From positions 1-28,444 of IMG/VR virus record IMGVR_UViG_3300021139_000100: a stretch of DNA of 28,444 nucleotides. The stretch is one strand, 5' to 3'. The position numbers and the translations under genes are program-made. Positions 18,694 through 27,009 of the stretch are shown here, piece after piece (positions within the stretch are counted from its first letter, which is position 1; each line of letters begins with the position of its first letter). The notes beneath the pieces were generated by a model. The model was not told the DNA's origin. It was given only the letters and a program-made list of their open reading frames with translations, and did no database searches. Source of the stretch: a virus.

Positions 18694-19086
18694 CTAGGAA
18701 ATTGTGAATCTGGCCGGGATGACCATGAGTTGTTTGTCTTTGCGCACTTCAGTTTGAGTGGAATCAGAAGCGTTTGTTCCCGAGCGTCCAATAATGGAAT
18801 AATCCCAAGTTCCAACCGCCACCGAAGGGTCCAATAGGCGCGTCTTTACTTCGAGGTAATAGGAGCCGACAGCGGTCCTCACAATGGAACCAGTCGGGTC
18901 TGGCGGCGTGTTCCCGTGAGTGTAGGTGTAGGTCACCTGGGTGGTCGGGTCGCCGCCGATTTGGTACCCGATGATGACAACGTCGGGGTCAACGGGCGAT
19001 CCATCGATGGACGTGAAGGGAGTCGAAGTCGTCAGGCGAATCTTGTCCCCGTAGACATACTCGTTGGGTATGTACATGTCGCGCAT
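18694..19086 (-). CDS. Predicted beta-rich structural protein (130 aa)
   Basis: ATG 19086 follows AGGAG, which overlaps the upstream stop; a longer frame to 19134 is unlikely. After Y-V-Y-G-D-K-I-R-L the protein is beta-rich: D-G-S-P-V-D-P-D-V-V-I-I-G-Y, Y-T-Y-T-H-G, then G-S-Y-Y-L-E-V-K-T and G-T-W-D-Y-S-I-I-G. This is the pattern of small Ig-like minor structural proteins in phages (pre- and post-strand G-x-Y and G-x-W-x-Y). It is the last gene of the late block. A virion decoration or tail-associated role is inferred. Confidence 0.65.
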   Translation of the reverse strand: MRDMYIPNEYVYGDKIRLTTSTPFTSIDGSPVDPDVVIIGYQIGGDPTTQVTYTYTHGNTPPDPTGSIVRTAVGSYYLEVKTRLLDPSVAVGTWDYSIIGRSGTNASDSTQTEVRKDKQLMVIPARFTIS

Positions 19087-19094
19087 GGTTGCTC

Positions 19095-19232
19095 CTAGTA
19101 GGAAGGGAGATCGTTGATCTCGAGTGTGGGACACATGTCAGCGATGGAAAGCATGGCCGTCTTGTCGAAAGACTCGACAAAAGGGCTTTCATCGAGGATG
19201 GTCAATTCTTGGAATTCGTAGAGGTTTCCCAT
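19095..19232 (-). CDS. Small protein (45 aa)
   Basis: The start shares a base with the upstream stop (TAATG) and the TAG stop overlaps the next ribosome binding site. The sequence (MGNLYEFQELTILDESPFVE...) is acidic and short, with no motif. Coupling on both sides is the evidence for it. Confidence 0.6.
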   Translation of the reverse strand: MGNLYEFQELTILDESPFVESFDKTAMLSIADMCPTLEINDLPSY

Positions 19233-19681
19233 TAGATGTGACCGATCAGGTGGCTCACGTATTTCTCTGCCTCAAAATCGGAGGCGGCCGCGGTGTGGAT
19301 TCCGCCAGGCCCACGGTGGTGGAAAACGCACAGAACCTCCAGGTTGTCCGCGCTTTCAACCCATGCTCCGACCGCGTTGGGGTCAGAGATTCCTGGGTAG
19401 TCCACCTCAAGCCACGACAACTTCACGCCGTTTTGCAGAGAGAACTCTACGTGCGAGTGGTGGAGTTCTAGGGGTTTGTCCAGCGAACACTCGCTGAAGT
19501 CCTTCCTGTGCTTTCCGATGGCGCACTGCCATTTCTCTGGGTCCTTTTTCCATTCGCGGTGGATGTGGTCGAAGTCCCTGTAGTGGGGGTCGCTCGTGCG
19601 CGCCGGATGTTCCGGGAAGTGCACCACATAGCGGCGCGTTTCGACCTGATCGTGTGCCTCTACGGCTTTGTCATCACTCAT
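19232..19681 (-). CDS. HNH-like endonuclease domain protein (149 aa)
   Basis: I place the start at ATG 19681. The fold has C53 (W-Q-C-A-I-G) and C65, L-E-L-H-H-S-H-V-E-F (71-80), N113 (A-D-N-L), and V-L-C-V-F-H-H-R-G-P-G-G-I-H (116-129). This pattern of a H-H motif, N-L, then C-x2-H-H is an HNH (beta-beta-alpha metal) arrangement. In phages such proteins cut DNA, often in packaging or as homing enzymes. It sits in a late structural block, not beside the terminase gene, and no intron is visible. The alternative is a structural zinc protein. It is co-translated with its neighbours. Confidence 0.65.
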   Translation of the reverse strand: MSDDKAVEAHDQVETRRYVVHFPEHPARTSDPHYRDFDHIHREWKKDPEKWQCAIGKHRKDFSECSLDKPLELHHSHVEFSLQNGVKLSWLEVDYPGISDPNAVGAWVESADNLEVLCVFHHRGPGGIHTAAASDFEAEKYVSHLIGHI

Positions 19682-19682
19682 C

Positions 19683-20114
19683 CTAGAAGGCCTGAGTGAT
19701 GACAACAGTGTTGGCGTTGATGGTGGCAACCGATGTCGTTACTTTGACGTACCAGCCGGCGGGAACGTGGAGCGGCAATGGGTAACTCGAAACGGCGTTT
19801 CCGGCGGCGGCCAGGATTACCGTGATGGCGCATGCTGAGGTTGGACCCATTTCAACTTTGACGGTGCCGGAAGTTCCGCCCGTGATGCCCACGTAGTAAG
19901 TGGCGGCGGCGGCGGCAGAGTTCTGAACCGCAGTTCCCGAAGTGAGGGTCACCGTCGAGTTGGCCGTGGGGCTGACGAGAACCGACAGGGGGACGGGAAC
20001 CGACGCCGTGCCAGTAAAGTGGCTCAAAGTTCCGGTGACGGAATCGTAGAAAACGGGGAACGGGATGACGGGGTGCGTCGTTGGCGAACTGTATACAACG
20101 TTTTGGGCGGTCAT
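19683..20114 (-). CDS. Predicted structural protein, Ala/Thr/Val-rich (143 aa)
   Basis: ATG 20114 follows AAAGGA by 5 bases. The sequence is low in charged residues and rich in T, S, V and A (T-A-N-S-T-V-T-L-T-S-G-T-A, then Y-Y-V-G-I-T-G-G). A later G-W-Y-V-K-V-T-T is typical of beta-sandwich virion proteins. It is probably a minor tail or head decoration protein; the exact role is unknown. Confidence 0.6.
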   Translation of the reverse strand: MTAQNVVYSSPTTHPVIPFPVFYDSVTGTLSHFTGTASVPVPLSVLVSPTANSTVTLTSGTAVQNSAAAAATYYVGITGGTSGTVKVEMGPTSACAITVILAAAGNAVSSYPLPLHVPAGWYVKVTTSVATINANTVVITQAF

Positions 20115-20130
20115 GGTTTTCCTTTGTTGG

Positions 20131-20715
20131 TTATTTGCCCGGCCAGCGGGCGTTAGTGTACTTTGCTAGATGTGCGGGCATTACTGATTGAGCCAGGCGC
20201 CCCGGGAAAAACCCCATCGGCGCCGAGACGGTCGTTACGTGGGTGGAGCAGATGACGGAATTTCCGCACGAAAGATCGATGCTGATGGCCAGGGTCCCGT
20301 TGATGAGAAGTGCCAGGTATTGAAGGTATCCGTACTCGGCATCCCACATCGCTCTGTCGAACTTCAGCGCAAGCGCTCGCGCTTCGTCCGAAACATCGAA
20401 ATGGACGACCGCGTACCGCTTTGCTTTGTACGCCGAGAGCGGCCTCAATTCGTGGCCTCTCGGTCCCATTTCGCTCACAAGAATCTGCCCGTTGTCTTCG
20501 GTTACGAACGCCGAATGGTCGGGCCAGGTGAAGTCGCGGAGATCTTTTTGAGTGGTTGCAGCGATGATAGACTGGCCGATTTCAATGCCCTTGGAGACCC
20601 CGGTGCCGTGGTCAACTAAAAGCCAGTCGCCAGGAGCGGCGTCGACGCAGGCAACGTCGTAGTCAAAAAACCTTACTGAATGGGGTGGTACTATGTGACC
20701 GAACTCCTTGCTCAT
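20131..20715 (-). CDS. Permuted NlpC/P60-like (YiiX-type) enzyme (194 aa)
   Basis: ATG 20715 overlaps the preceding stop (ATGA). The fold follows the permuted papain-like (YiiX/YebB) order: G-D-W-L-L-V-D-H near 29-36, W-P-D-H-S-A-F-V with His67, S-E-M-G with Glu82, then, after a helical segment, the nucleophile in V-I-C-S-T-H (Cys156). Family members hydrolyse amide bonds (peptides or lipids). It lies next to a papain-like protein and the lysis genes. Its target (cell wall, virion or host protein) is not evident from the sequence. Confidence 0.65.
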   Translation of the reverse strand: MSKEFGHIVPPHSVRFFDYDVACVDAAPGDWLLVDHGTGVSKGIEIGQSIIAATTQKDLRDFTWPDHSAFVTEDNGQILVSEMGPRGHELRPLSAYKAKRYAVVHFDVSDEARALALKFDRAMWDAEYGYLQYLALLINGTLAISIDLSCGNSVICSTHVTTVSAPMGFFPGRLAQSVMPAHLAKYTNARWPGK

Positions 20716-21437
20716 AGCGCTGCTAGATCTTTCTCGAGGCCGACAACGTCGATGCTGTAGATGGGGCCATGGTTCGCTTCGACGTAAACTTCGGGTATGA
20801 GGACCCATGTTTCTTCTGCGTACTTCGCCCACCAGTCCCATTTAATTAAGACTTCGTTGCCCCAGGTGATGGCGTTGATCCCGTCAGGTCCCATTCCACT
20901 GACAATGATGCAGTGGCCGCCAACCAGCCCGTCGTTGTTGGGGTCGACGCTCCAGGGTAGGTGGTCATTGAATTGGGTGATGGCGTTAGCGGGCATGTGA
21001 ACCCCGGTGTAGATGCCACCAAAGGCGTAGCACGCCTGCGTCAGGGTTTTGGTGTCCTGTGGGTCTATCTCGACGAATGCGGTGAGTTTGTTACCGAACA
21101 TCCCCGAGTTGCGCCACGACTGTAGAACGTCGGCGACCACGAGGCCGGTCTGGTCAGTACCTCCCAGGCTTTCGAACTGCGCCTTGACGGCTTCGTCACC
21201 TGGGTATGTGAATGTCTCGCCGACCTCCGCGTAGCACAATTGAAGGAAGTGCACGGCGCCGGCGATGGTGCAGTCGGAGATGGCATCGTTTAAAGCCATG
21301 GGGTAAGAACTAACGTTTTTGGCGTAGTCAAAGGCCTCCGGGGGGACGGGCATCCCGGATTTGACATAGTCGCCATAACGAGTTCCCAGCAGGTGGCGCG
21401 CTTTTTCTCTTCCTAGTTTTCCAGCCTGTCGTTCCAT
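20712..21437 (-). CDS. Papain-like cysteine peptidase (241 aa)
   Basis: The start is ATG 21437, behind GGGGGGA; an ATG at 21449 has no ribosome binding site. The catalytic set is visible: S-D-C-T-I-A-G-A with Cys56 at the head of a helix, V-G-G-H-C-I-I-V with His175, and T-W-G-N-E with Asn near 194. These follow the Cys-His-Asn order of papain-fold peptidases. The N-terminal region (G-K-L-G-R-E-K-A-R-H) is basic. I know such proteins from actinobacteriophage late regions without an established role. It is adjacent to the YiiX-like enzyme and the holin/endolysin genes, so it might process a virion protein or act in lysis. Confidence 0.7.
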   Translation of the reverse strand: MERQAGKLGREKARHLLGTRYGDYVKSGMPVPPEAFDYAKNVSSYPMALNDAISDCTIAGAVHFLQLCYAEVGETFTYPGDEAVKAQFESLGGTDQTGLVVADVLQSWRNSGMFGNKLTAFVEIDPQDTKTLTQACYAFGGIYTGVHMPANAITQFNDHLPWSVDPNNDGLVGGHCIIVSGMGPDGINAITWGNEVLIKWDWWAKYAEETWVLIPEVYVEANHGPIYSIDVVGLEKDLAAL

Positions 21438-21449
21438 CGATCCCCCCAT

Positions 21450-21890
21450 TTAGATGTTGCTGTAAATTTGGATTCCGTCGGCGCCGCTCAAGTAGCCCTT
21501 GACCGCTGCTATCTCGATGGCGCCCCTTGTGACATCTTCGCCGAGTTTGGCTACGGACTGGTCAACCCTATCGACCGTCTCGGCCAAGGAATTAACCATG
21601 CGCTCTACGCGGTCCCACTGGTCTTTGGCTGTGGAACCAGCGTTGTTCTTGCTCAGCGTGTAGGCGATTCCATCAACAGTGTTGACAAGTTTCTTGACAA
21701 CGGGACCAAGTTTTGCCACCTCGGCGGATGCCGCTAAAGCCTTATTGTGGGCGTCTGCTTCAAACTCTTTGCGAACTCGGCGCGACTCCCATTTGATGCG
21801 GCCCCACTTGAACCACGCTTTGACGCTGCCCAAGCCCAGGATAGCAAACAGAGCGGCCGAGATGGCGGTATAACTGTACCATGAACTCAT
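21450..21890 (-). CDS. Single-TM coiled-coil protein, holin candidate (146 aa)
   Basis: ATG 21890 follows AGGAG by 3-4 bases. Residues about 5-25 (S-Y-T-A-I-S-A-A-L-F-A-I-L-G-L-G) form a transmembrane helix. A basic stretch (K-W-E-S-R-R-V-R-K) follows, then a long charged coiled coil (E-V-A-K-L-G-P-V-V-K-K-L, then R-V-E-R-M-V-N-S-L-A). It lies directly after the endolysin gene in transcription order. One-TM proteins with a cytoplasmic coiled coil (DUF2746-like) are often placed beside actinobacteriophage lysins as holins or holin partners. The role is inferred from context only. Confidence 0.6.
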   Translation of the reverse strand: MSSWYSYTAISAALFAILGLGSVKAWFKWGRIKWESRRVRKEFEADAHNKALAASAEVAKLGPVVKKLVNTVDGIAYTLSKNNAGSTAKDQWDRVERMVNSLAETVDRVDQSVAKLGEDVTRGAIEIAAVKGYLSGADGIQIYSNI

Positions 21891-21907
21891 GTCTCCTAAC
21901 ATCCCCT

Positions 21908-22801
21908 CTATCCGATTTTTGCCCAGGTGGTTGGACCACAGACTCCGTCCACCTTCAACCCGTGCGCCTTCTGGAATGCCATGACGGCTTTGGCGGTTTG
22001 CGGGCCATACTGGCCATCGGCAGTGATGTGGAGTTTCTGCTGCAAGTATTTGACGTTGGGGCCAACGGACTTGACGCGCAGCGTTGGTCTGGCCGGTTTG
22101 GCTGGCACCGCGGGCTTCACGGGGGCAACGGGCTTGGGGGCCGGCTTGGCGGGAACGGGTGGTTTTGCAGGCGCGGGCGTGACCACCGTAGGAGGCTTGG
22201 GGGCAGGGGTAACTGGCACCTTGGGGACAGCGTAGCCCGGAGGGGTGAGCACGGTCCCGACGGCAGTGTAATTGGGGCGCAGGAAAGTCCGAGGAGTCCT
22301 CGTGTCGATTCCGTGATTGCTGACGGGCTGTGTGACGGGGGTGCCAGACCAGCAATAGTTGGGGTCGCCCTCTTGGCCCATGGAAACGCAGAGAATGTCT
22401 GGTCCCCAAACTCCAACAACAAAAGCGACATGCTGCCCGGGGTACGCGCCGTAGACAACAAGGTCGCCCGGCTGTACTTGCTCAACCTCCACGCCCTTGG
22501 CGTTCTTGGCCCATTGGGTGAGGTGCCTCTCGTGAGAGAGTTCGGTCCCCGTGTACCCTTGGTGGTCGAAGAGGAGCCCGTTGGGGTCTTCGGCGCCGGA
22601 GAGCCAAAGCACAAAAGTGGTGAAAGCAGAGCAGTCACAGTAGACCGGGAACTTGATGGGCCACACACCGATGGCCGACATGCGGTTGGCCCCCTCGGAA
22701 TAGTGGAAGTCAGCGCGCTGGCCCACAAAGTAATGAGCCCATGCACAGGCAATGGTTCTCACCTCGCTGGGCGAGTGGGTTGGGACTGGCAGATTTGGCA
22801 T
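21908..22801 (-). CDS. Endolysin: papain-like peptidase plus peptidoglycan-binding domain
   Basis: This 297-residue modular lysin starts at ATG 22801 behind GGAAGAGGAAG. The N-terminal domain (about 1-170) is NlpC/P60/CHAP-like: Y-C-D-C-S-A-F (54-60; Cys55 or Cys57 nucleophile) and G-Q-H-V-A-F-V-V-G with His124. A long Pro/Ala/Lys-rich linker follows (about 190-245). The C-terminal domain is a PG_binding_1 fold with L-R-V-K-S-V-G-P-N-V-K-Y-L-Q, D-G-Q-Y-G-P-Q-T-A-K-A-V and V-D-G-V-C-G-P-T-T-W. It should degrade actinobacterial peptidoglycan at the end of infection, released by the holin gene just downstream. Confidence 0.88.
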   Translation of the reverse strand: MPNLPVPTHSPSEVRTIACAWAHYFVGQRADFHYSEGANRMSAIGVWPIKFPVYCDCSAFTTFVLWLSGAEDPNGLLFDHQGYTGTELSHERHLTQWAKNAKGVEVEQVQPGDLVVYGAYPGQHVAFVVGVWGPDILCVSMGQEGDPNYCWSGTPVTQPVSNHGIDTRTPRTFLRPNYTAVGTVLTPPGYAVPKVPVTPAPKPPTVVTPAPAKPPVPAKPAPKPVAPVKPAVPAKPARPTLRVKSVGPNVKYLQQKLHITADGQYGPQTAKAVMAFQKAHGLKVDGVCGPTTWAKIG

Positions 22802-22813
22802 GCTTCCTCTTCC

Positions 22814-23650
22814 TTACAAGATGCCGATAACAGAGAACGACGAGTACGAGATGGTAGGCGAACCGCCGCACTGAATCTGTGGCTGGATCGAGTAGGTCTG
22901 GGTGGGGTCGCAACCGGAAATCACGAAAGACGTTCCAACGGGGTTGTACGTCCCCTGGGTTGAGTTATTGAAATATCCCACGCCAGCGTTGCTCACCGTG
23001 ATGGTCGAACCGCTTCCGGGTGTAGCCACAACGCGCATTTGAACAATCTGGCTGGCGCCTCCAGTGCAGTACCCGGACTGAACGGTGTTGCAGACGACCA
23101 AGTATTTTATGTACCCGGAGATGCTGACGGTTCCGAAGTTGGCGTTGCCAAAGGAACTGGCGACCGTGGCGCTTGAGTTGGTATTGCTAGCGCCCGCGCT
23201 CGGAGCAGAAAACGCGGCAGTCCCACCGGACGTTTTCAAGGCGTAGCCATTGTTGGAGGACGTCGTGTAGAGTTGTCCTACGGGAATTGCAAGCGTGGCC
23301 CAGGCAAGGCCAGTCGTGTAATACTGGATGGATGGCGTCGAGGGGTTGTACCAGACAAGCCCAGGAAACAGAACCGACGGCGCGGTAGTGCCAACGTAGA
23401 TGTTCTGCTTGTTGACTTGCCACCACGCGGTCCCGTTGTACCAGTTGAGGCCGTAACTGTTGCTTGTCGCATCAGTGCACCACCAGAAATTGCCCACGAT
23501 GGGCGTACCGCTGAAACTGGCCCCCTGGTAGAAGACGGAAACAATGGGGTCGATAAATTCGGCAATGCCCGCCATGTCGGATGAGATGTTGGCAACATCG
23601 CTCGAGACTGGGTAAGGAATGCCAAGCCGTGTAGTAGAACCGCTAGCCAT
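22814..23650 (-). CDS. Tail fibre / minor tail protein (278 aa)
   Basis: The start overlaps the previous stop (TAATG). The N-terminus T-T-R-L-G-I-P-Y-P-V-S-S-D, followed by D-M-A-G-I-A-E-F-I-D, is a common opening of phage tail fibres that attaches them to the baseplate. The rest is Ser/Thr/Gly/Asn-rich beta sequence (W-Y-N-G-T-A-W-W, Y-N-P-S-T). Three Cys in the C-terminal half (G-Y-C-T-G-G, S-G-C-D-P, I-Q-C-G-G) may stabilise a receptor-binding domain. Its place after the gpI-like gene matches the P2-like order J-I-H. Confidence 0.7.
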   Translation of the reverse strand: MASGSTTRLGIPYPVSSDVANISSDMAGIAEFIDPIVSVFYQGASFSGTPIVGNFWWCTDATSNSYGLNWYNGTAWWQVNKQNIYVGTTAPSVLFPGLVWYNPSTPSIQYYTTGLAWATLAIPVGQLYTTSSNNGYALKTSGGTAAFSAPSAGASNTNSSATVASSFGNANFGTVSISGYIKYLVVCNTVQSGYCTGGASQIVQMRVVATPGSGSTITVSNAGVGYFNNSTQGTYNPVGTSFVISGCDPTQTYSIQPQIQCGGSPTISYSSFSVIGIL

Positions 23651-24417
23651 TAGTATCCTCCGATGTAAACCTGCAACCCAGCAGGGCGGTATTTGTAGAT
23701 GATGCTTGTGTAAGAAGAGAGAAGGCTGGGCGCCGAGGAGCCGACAAGACCCGAGTAGTAGTGCCCAGTGGTGAGACTTTTGACGTACGCCTCAGTGGTT
23801 GCGTACGTTGCGGTCAACCCTTCCTGGTTCTGCAAACTTGCGTAGGTGAACAAGGAAAAGTATGAACCTGGTATCAGGATGACAACGGCGTAATCGTTCT
23901 TGGAATAGGAGCCAGAAACGTACTGGGTGTTCTCCATGACGATGACCTGATCGGCCGACAGTGGTGTCCTGCTCGGTGGCAGTGATCCATTGATGGAAGC
24001 CACCAAAACATTGACGATGGAAGACGGTGTGCCTCGCTGAAACAACGAACGCGTTGAGATCTTTTCGACGGCCGCGGTTCTTTCGCCGGGGTTAGTGGGA
24101 ACGGACACGAGGCGAACGCCAAGAAACTGCGCCAGCCACGGGAGGGCATACGCCGGGCATCGGTTAATGTCAATCATTTGTGACCAACCCGGAGCACCGC
24201 CGTAGTTGACGGTGTCGATGGTTCCGTCCGCTCCCATTCCAGAAACGCCGGCGCCCATATTGTCGCGCGCGGGTACGTTGACCCCTGCGTCGAGTTGGAG
24301 CCCCACGCTTTGAAGGAGTTGGTACAGAGCGTTGCCGTTTTGGGCGTCTTGCGTGCGGATGAAGTCCGGCACCATTGCATAGATGGAGTCAGCGGTGTAT
24401 GTCGCTACCGTAGCCAT
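23650..24417 (-). CDS. Tail protein I-like baseplate protein (255 aa)
   Basis: The opening M-V-P-D-F-I-R-T-Q-D, then L-L-Q-S-V-G-L-Q-L-D-A-G, then I-D-I-N-R-C-P-A-Y-A-L-P-W-L-A-Q-F-L-G-V is the signature of P2 gpI-type proteins. The R-G-T motif follows (F-Q-R-G-T-P-S-S-I). These sit at the baseplate between J and the fibre. Adjacent genes are J-like upstream and fibre downstream, supporting the call. The C-terminus is Ser/Tyr-rich. Confidence 0.75.
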   Translation of the reverse strand: MATVATYTADSIYAMVPDFIRTQDAQNGNALYQLLQSVGLQLDAGVNVPARDNMGAGVSGMGADGTIDTVNYGGAPGWSQMIDINRCPAYALPWLAQFLGVRLVSVPTNPGERTAAVEKISTRSLFQRGTPSSIVNVLVASINGSLPPSRTPLSADQVIVMENTQYVSGSYSKNDYAVVILIPGSYFSLFTYASLQNQEGLTATYATTEAYVKSLTTGHYYSGLVGSSAPSLLSSYTSIIYKYRPAGLQVYIGGY

Positions 24418-24418
24418 G

Positions 24419-27007
24419 TTACACCGACCCGATCACGGAGTCGTTGGTGTTGGGGAACACGGAACCATTGACGCTGTTAGCGAGAGCAAGGGGCGCCAGC
24501 CCCGGAAGGACCAGGTCCGTCGCGGTGTAGGAAGACGAAGTGGAAATCTTGGTCGTGACAGAAGTAACGTTGGAAATCCCCGGGGTCGACGAAATGATCC
24601 CCGCAATGTCAAAAATTCTGACAGCGGTCTGCGTGTTGTCCCACGTCGGGGGCGACGCGTTTCCGGAAGCCCAGTTGGCTGGCGACAGCGCGGAGTACAG
24701 AGCGGAATTAACCGCCGCTTGTACGGTCACGGTGTTGTAGCCGGGGAGGGCAATGGCGGACCAGAGGATGTCAATTGGCACGTAGTTCGGCTTGATGATG
24801 TTGACATCGAAGTTGATTTCTCGGTAGGCTTCGAGGTAGTCTTCCAGTGAGTCAGCGATGGTGCTGGACACGGCAAGGCCATTGGAGTCGACGGGGGCCA
24901 CCACAACATTCCGGGGCGAAATGTATGCGTTGGGAACGAAGTAGCCGCCCGGGGTCCACGAGTAGCCCGTGTAGTATTCGTATGGCGTCGTGTTGGGGTT
25001 GAATGACCCCGCCAAAACCTGAATCTGCGAAACAACAACGCTTGCGCCGATGGGGACCCCTAGGCCGGAGGCAAATACCACTTTCACCTGAACGTCGGTC
25101 ATAGACGCGCACGCGAATGAGGCGTAGACGTAAGCGGGGATCGCGCTTGACGGCGACGCTGTAGCAAGAACCGTCCCTGCTGCATTAACAACCTGGATTG
25201 AGATGTCGGCAAATGAAGCGCTCGTGTTGGACGCATCGACGAATGCCGCGACCGTGTACGTCCCCGCCGCCCCGTTGAGGGAGAACATGGGGCTGCTGGC
25301 GGTCAGTGAGGACCCCAGAGTGGCAGCGGCACTTTGATATTGGATGCCGAACCCCGGCAGGCCGGTCAACCCCGATGGCAGAGACCATGAAGAGAGGGCT
25401 GCGTTGGGAAACGCGTACGAATCCAGGGCGGCGTCTGGTACCCAGTTGTACCCCGAAGTCGGGCTGGTAGGGGAGTCGGCGCCGGAGAAATCGAAGTTAG
25501 CCAAGTTAAGCGAGGTGTACAGAACGCGGTGCACTTTGCTGGTTCCAGCCGTAGACCACACAATGTAGGGAGTAACCGAGGTGACTTGCTGGAAGATTGA
25601 ATCGTACAAACCCCCAAAGGCAGAGGAGGAAGCCGTGGCGATACTGGTCGATTGACTGTTGTTGGTGGCGATGTTGGCAGTGACAAGTTTGGTCGAGTTG
25701 ATGTAGTCCGGGAGAGACGCCGCCGTTGACAGGAGCGATGAAAAAACGCGCACGCTCTGATCGTCGTATGTAGCGACGGCCACCAGGTACGGGACGGCGG
25801 AAGTCTCACCAGCAGCCGGCACCTGGACAATGGAAGCCAGTTGCAGCCACCCTGAGTTGGCGTGAAGAGACCCAACCTGCGGCATGGCGGCACCCTGAAG
25901 GATGGTAACCGTTGCGCTTGAGGTGTGGCTGTATTGCAACTCTCCAGAGATGGTGACAGTTTGCGGGCTGCTGCCGGAGACGCCCGTCGCGACGACAATT
26001 TCGTACGCGCCAGTTTCGGCAATGAGGAGAAGCGTCGGGTGGCTCGAGGACGTGGTGCCGCTGATGGTGTTTCCAGAAACCTGGAAGGTACCGGAGCCGG
26101 ACGCCGGGGTTCCCACGATGTTGACGGACGCCGGAATAGCGGTCGACGAAGTTGTGACCTGAAGGGCACCGCTCGAGATTGCGACACTTGCCGCTGTAGT
26201 GCCGTTGCCGACGCCCGTCCAAGTAGTGGAGGCCGCGGTGGTCAGGTTGTCGTTGCCGACGGAGACCTGGTTTGTAAAAGGGTCCAGGCCGTCCAGGGAG
26301 AGGGAGCGGTAGACCCCAGGAACGTTTTGTGAAATCCTCGCGTAGTCACTTACCGTAATGGGGCGCGGCGAGAGTAGTTCAAGTTCTGCCGATAACCGGT
26401 CCATGTACGCTGAGTCGGTTTCGGGGTCAGTGCCGAAAGCAAGCGTGTCGTTCGTTGCGTAGGTGTCCGTGACGATAACGTTGGAGACGTTGGGGTCGGA
26501 GTTTAGGACGGAGAGGTAGGTGCCAATCGGCGAAAAACCATTGTCGAGATTGTAGATGTTGTACTCCACACCGGGCTCGACTGCTTGCATCAATACGTTG
26601 GTGGCCGTTTGGGCGCCGGAAGCGAAATTGAGGTCGTTAACGGTTGCGAAGTTGTACGAAACTCCCTGGTAGTAAAAACCAGCAATCGTTCCGGCGGGGA
26701 TCTGGTATCCGCTAACTCCCGCGGGGTTGATGAGTGTCCAGGTTGTGTAGATCTGCGCCTCGACGCCGGCACTGGGGGTGATGCCTACCAATGACCCGAA
26801 GTTACTGAAAATTGCTCCAGGGACGTCCGAGGCCACGGTCGCGGCTTCTGCCGCCATGGTTGCAAAAAGTTCGATCAGCAAAACTTCGAGGTTGCCCTCG
26901 CTGGGGCGCCACCCAGGGATAGACGTAGCCAGGGAGGTGAAGGCATTCTGCGCCATCACCGTCGGGTCGGTGACCACAGGAATTTCAATGTATCCATTTG
27001 TGGCCAT
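24419..27007 (-). CDS. Baseplate J-like protein with a large central insertion (862 aa)
   Basis: The N-terminal 240 residues are J-like: G-W-R-P-S-E-G-N-L near 32-40, E-L-F-A-T-M-A-A-E-A, G-F-S-P-I-G-T-Y near 157, then G-T-D-P-E-T-D-S-A-Y-M-D-R-L and P-R-P-I-T-V-S-D-Y. From about 685 the J core resumes (P-V-D-S-N-G, D-Y-L-E-A-Y-R-E-I-N-F-D-V, then P-I-D-I). The stretch 243-684 is inserted between the two. It is rich in Ser, Thr, Ala and Gly and contains a jelly-roll-like carbohydrate-binding part (about 550-655). J forms the baseplate wedge. The insertion could present a sugar-binding surface on the baseplate (inference). ATG 27007 is two bases after the previous stop. Confidence 0.82.
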   Translation of the reverse strand: MATNGYIEIPVVTDPTVMAQNAFTSLATSIPGWRPSEGNLEVLLIELFATMAAEAATVASDVPGAIFSNFGSLVGITPSAGVEAQIYTTWTLINPAGVSGYQIPAGTIAGFYYQGVSYNFATVNDLNFASGAQTATNVLMQAVEPGVEYNIYNLDNGFSPIGTYLSVLNSDPNVSNVIVTDTYATNDTLAFGTDPETDSAYMDRLSAELELLSPRPITVSDYARISQNVPGVYRSLSLDGLDPFTNQVSVGNDNLTTAASTTWTGVGNGTTAASVAISSGALQVTTSSTAIPASVNIVGTPASGSGTFQVSGNTISGTTSSSHPTLLLIAETGAYEIVVATGVSGSSPQTVTISGELQYSHTSSATVTILQGAAMPQVGSLHANSGWLQLASIVQVPAAGETSAVPYLVAVATYDDQSVRVFSSLLSTAASLPDYINSTKLVTANIATNNSQSTSIATASSSAFGGLYDSIFQQVTSVTPYIVWSTAGTSKVHRVLYTSLNLANFDFSGADSPTSPTSGYNWVPDAALDSYAFPNAALSSWSLPSGLTGLPGFGIQYQSAAATLGSSLTASSPMFSLNGAAGTYTVAAFVDASNTSASFADISIQVVNAAGTVLATASPSSAIPAYVYASFACASMTDVQVKVVFASGLGVPIGASVVVSQIQVLAGSFNPNTTPYEYYTGYSWTPGGYFVPNAYISPRNVVVAPVDSNGLAVSSTIADSLEDYLEAYREINFDVNIIKPNYVPIDILWSAIALPGYNTVTVQAAVNSALYSALSPANWASGNASPPTWDNTQTAVRIFDIAGIISSTPGISNVTSVTTKISTSSSYTATDLVLPGLAPLALANSVNGSVFPNTNDSVIGSV

Positions 27008-27009
27008 GT

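Noticed and set aside
21881-22963. 360-codon open frame on the plus strand opposite the endolysin gene
   Set aside because: Antisense to the lysin's Pro/Ala linker, Gly/Arg-rich shadow composition, and no domain.
25366-26187. Long alternate minus-strand frame within the baseplate J-like gene
   Set aside because: Ser/Arg/Pro-rich shadow of the J insertion; the real frame is continuous and has J signatures on both sides.
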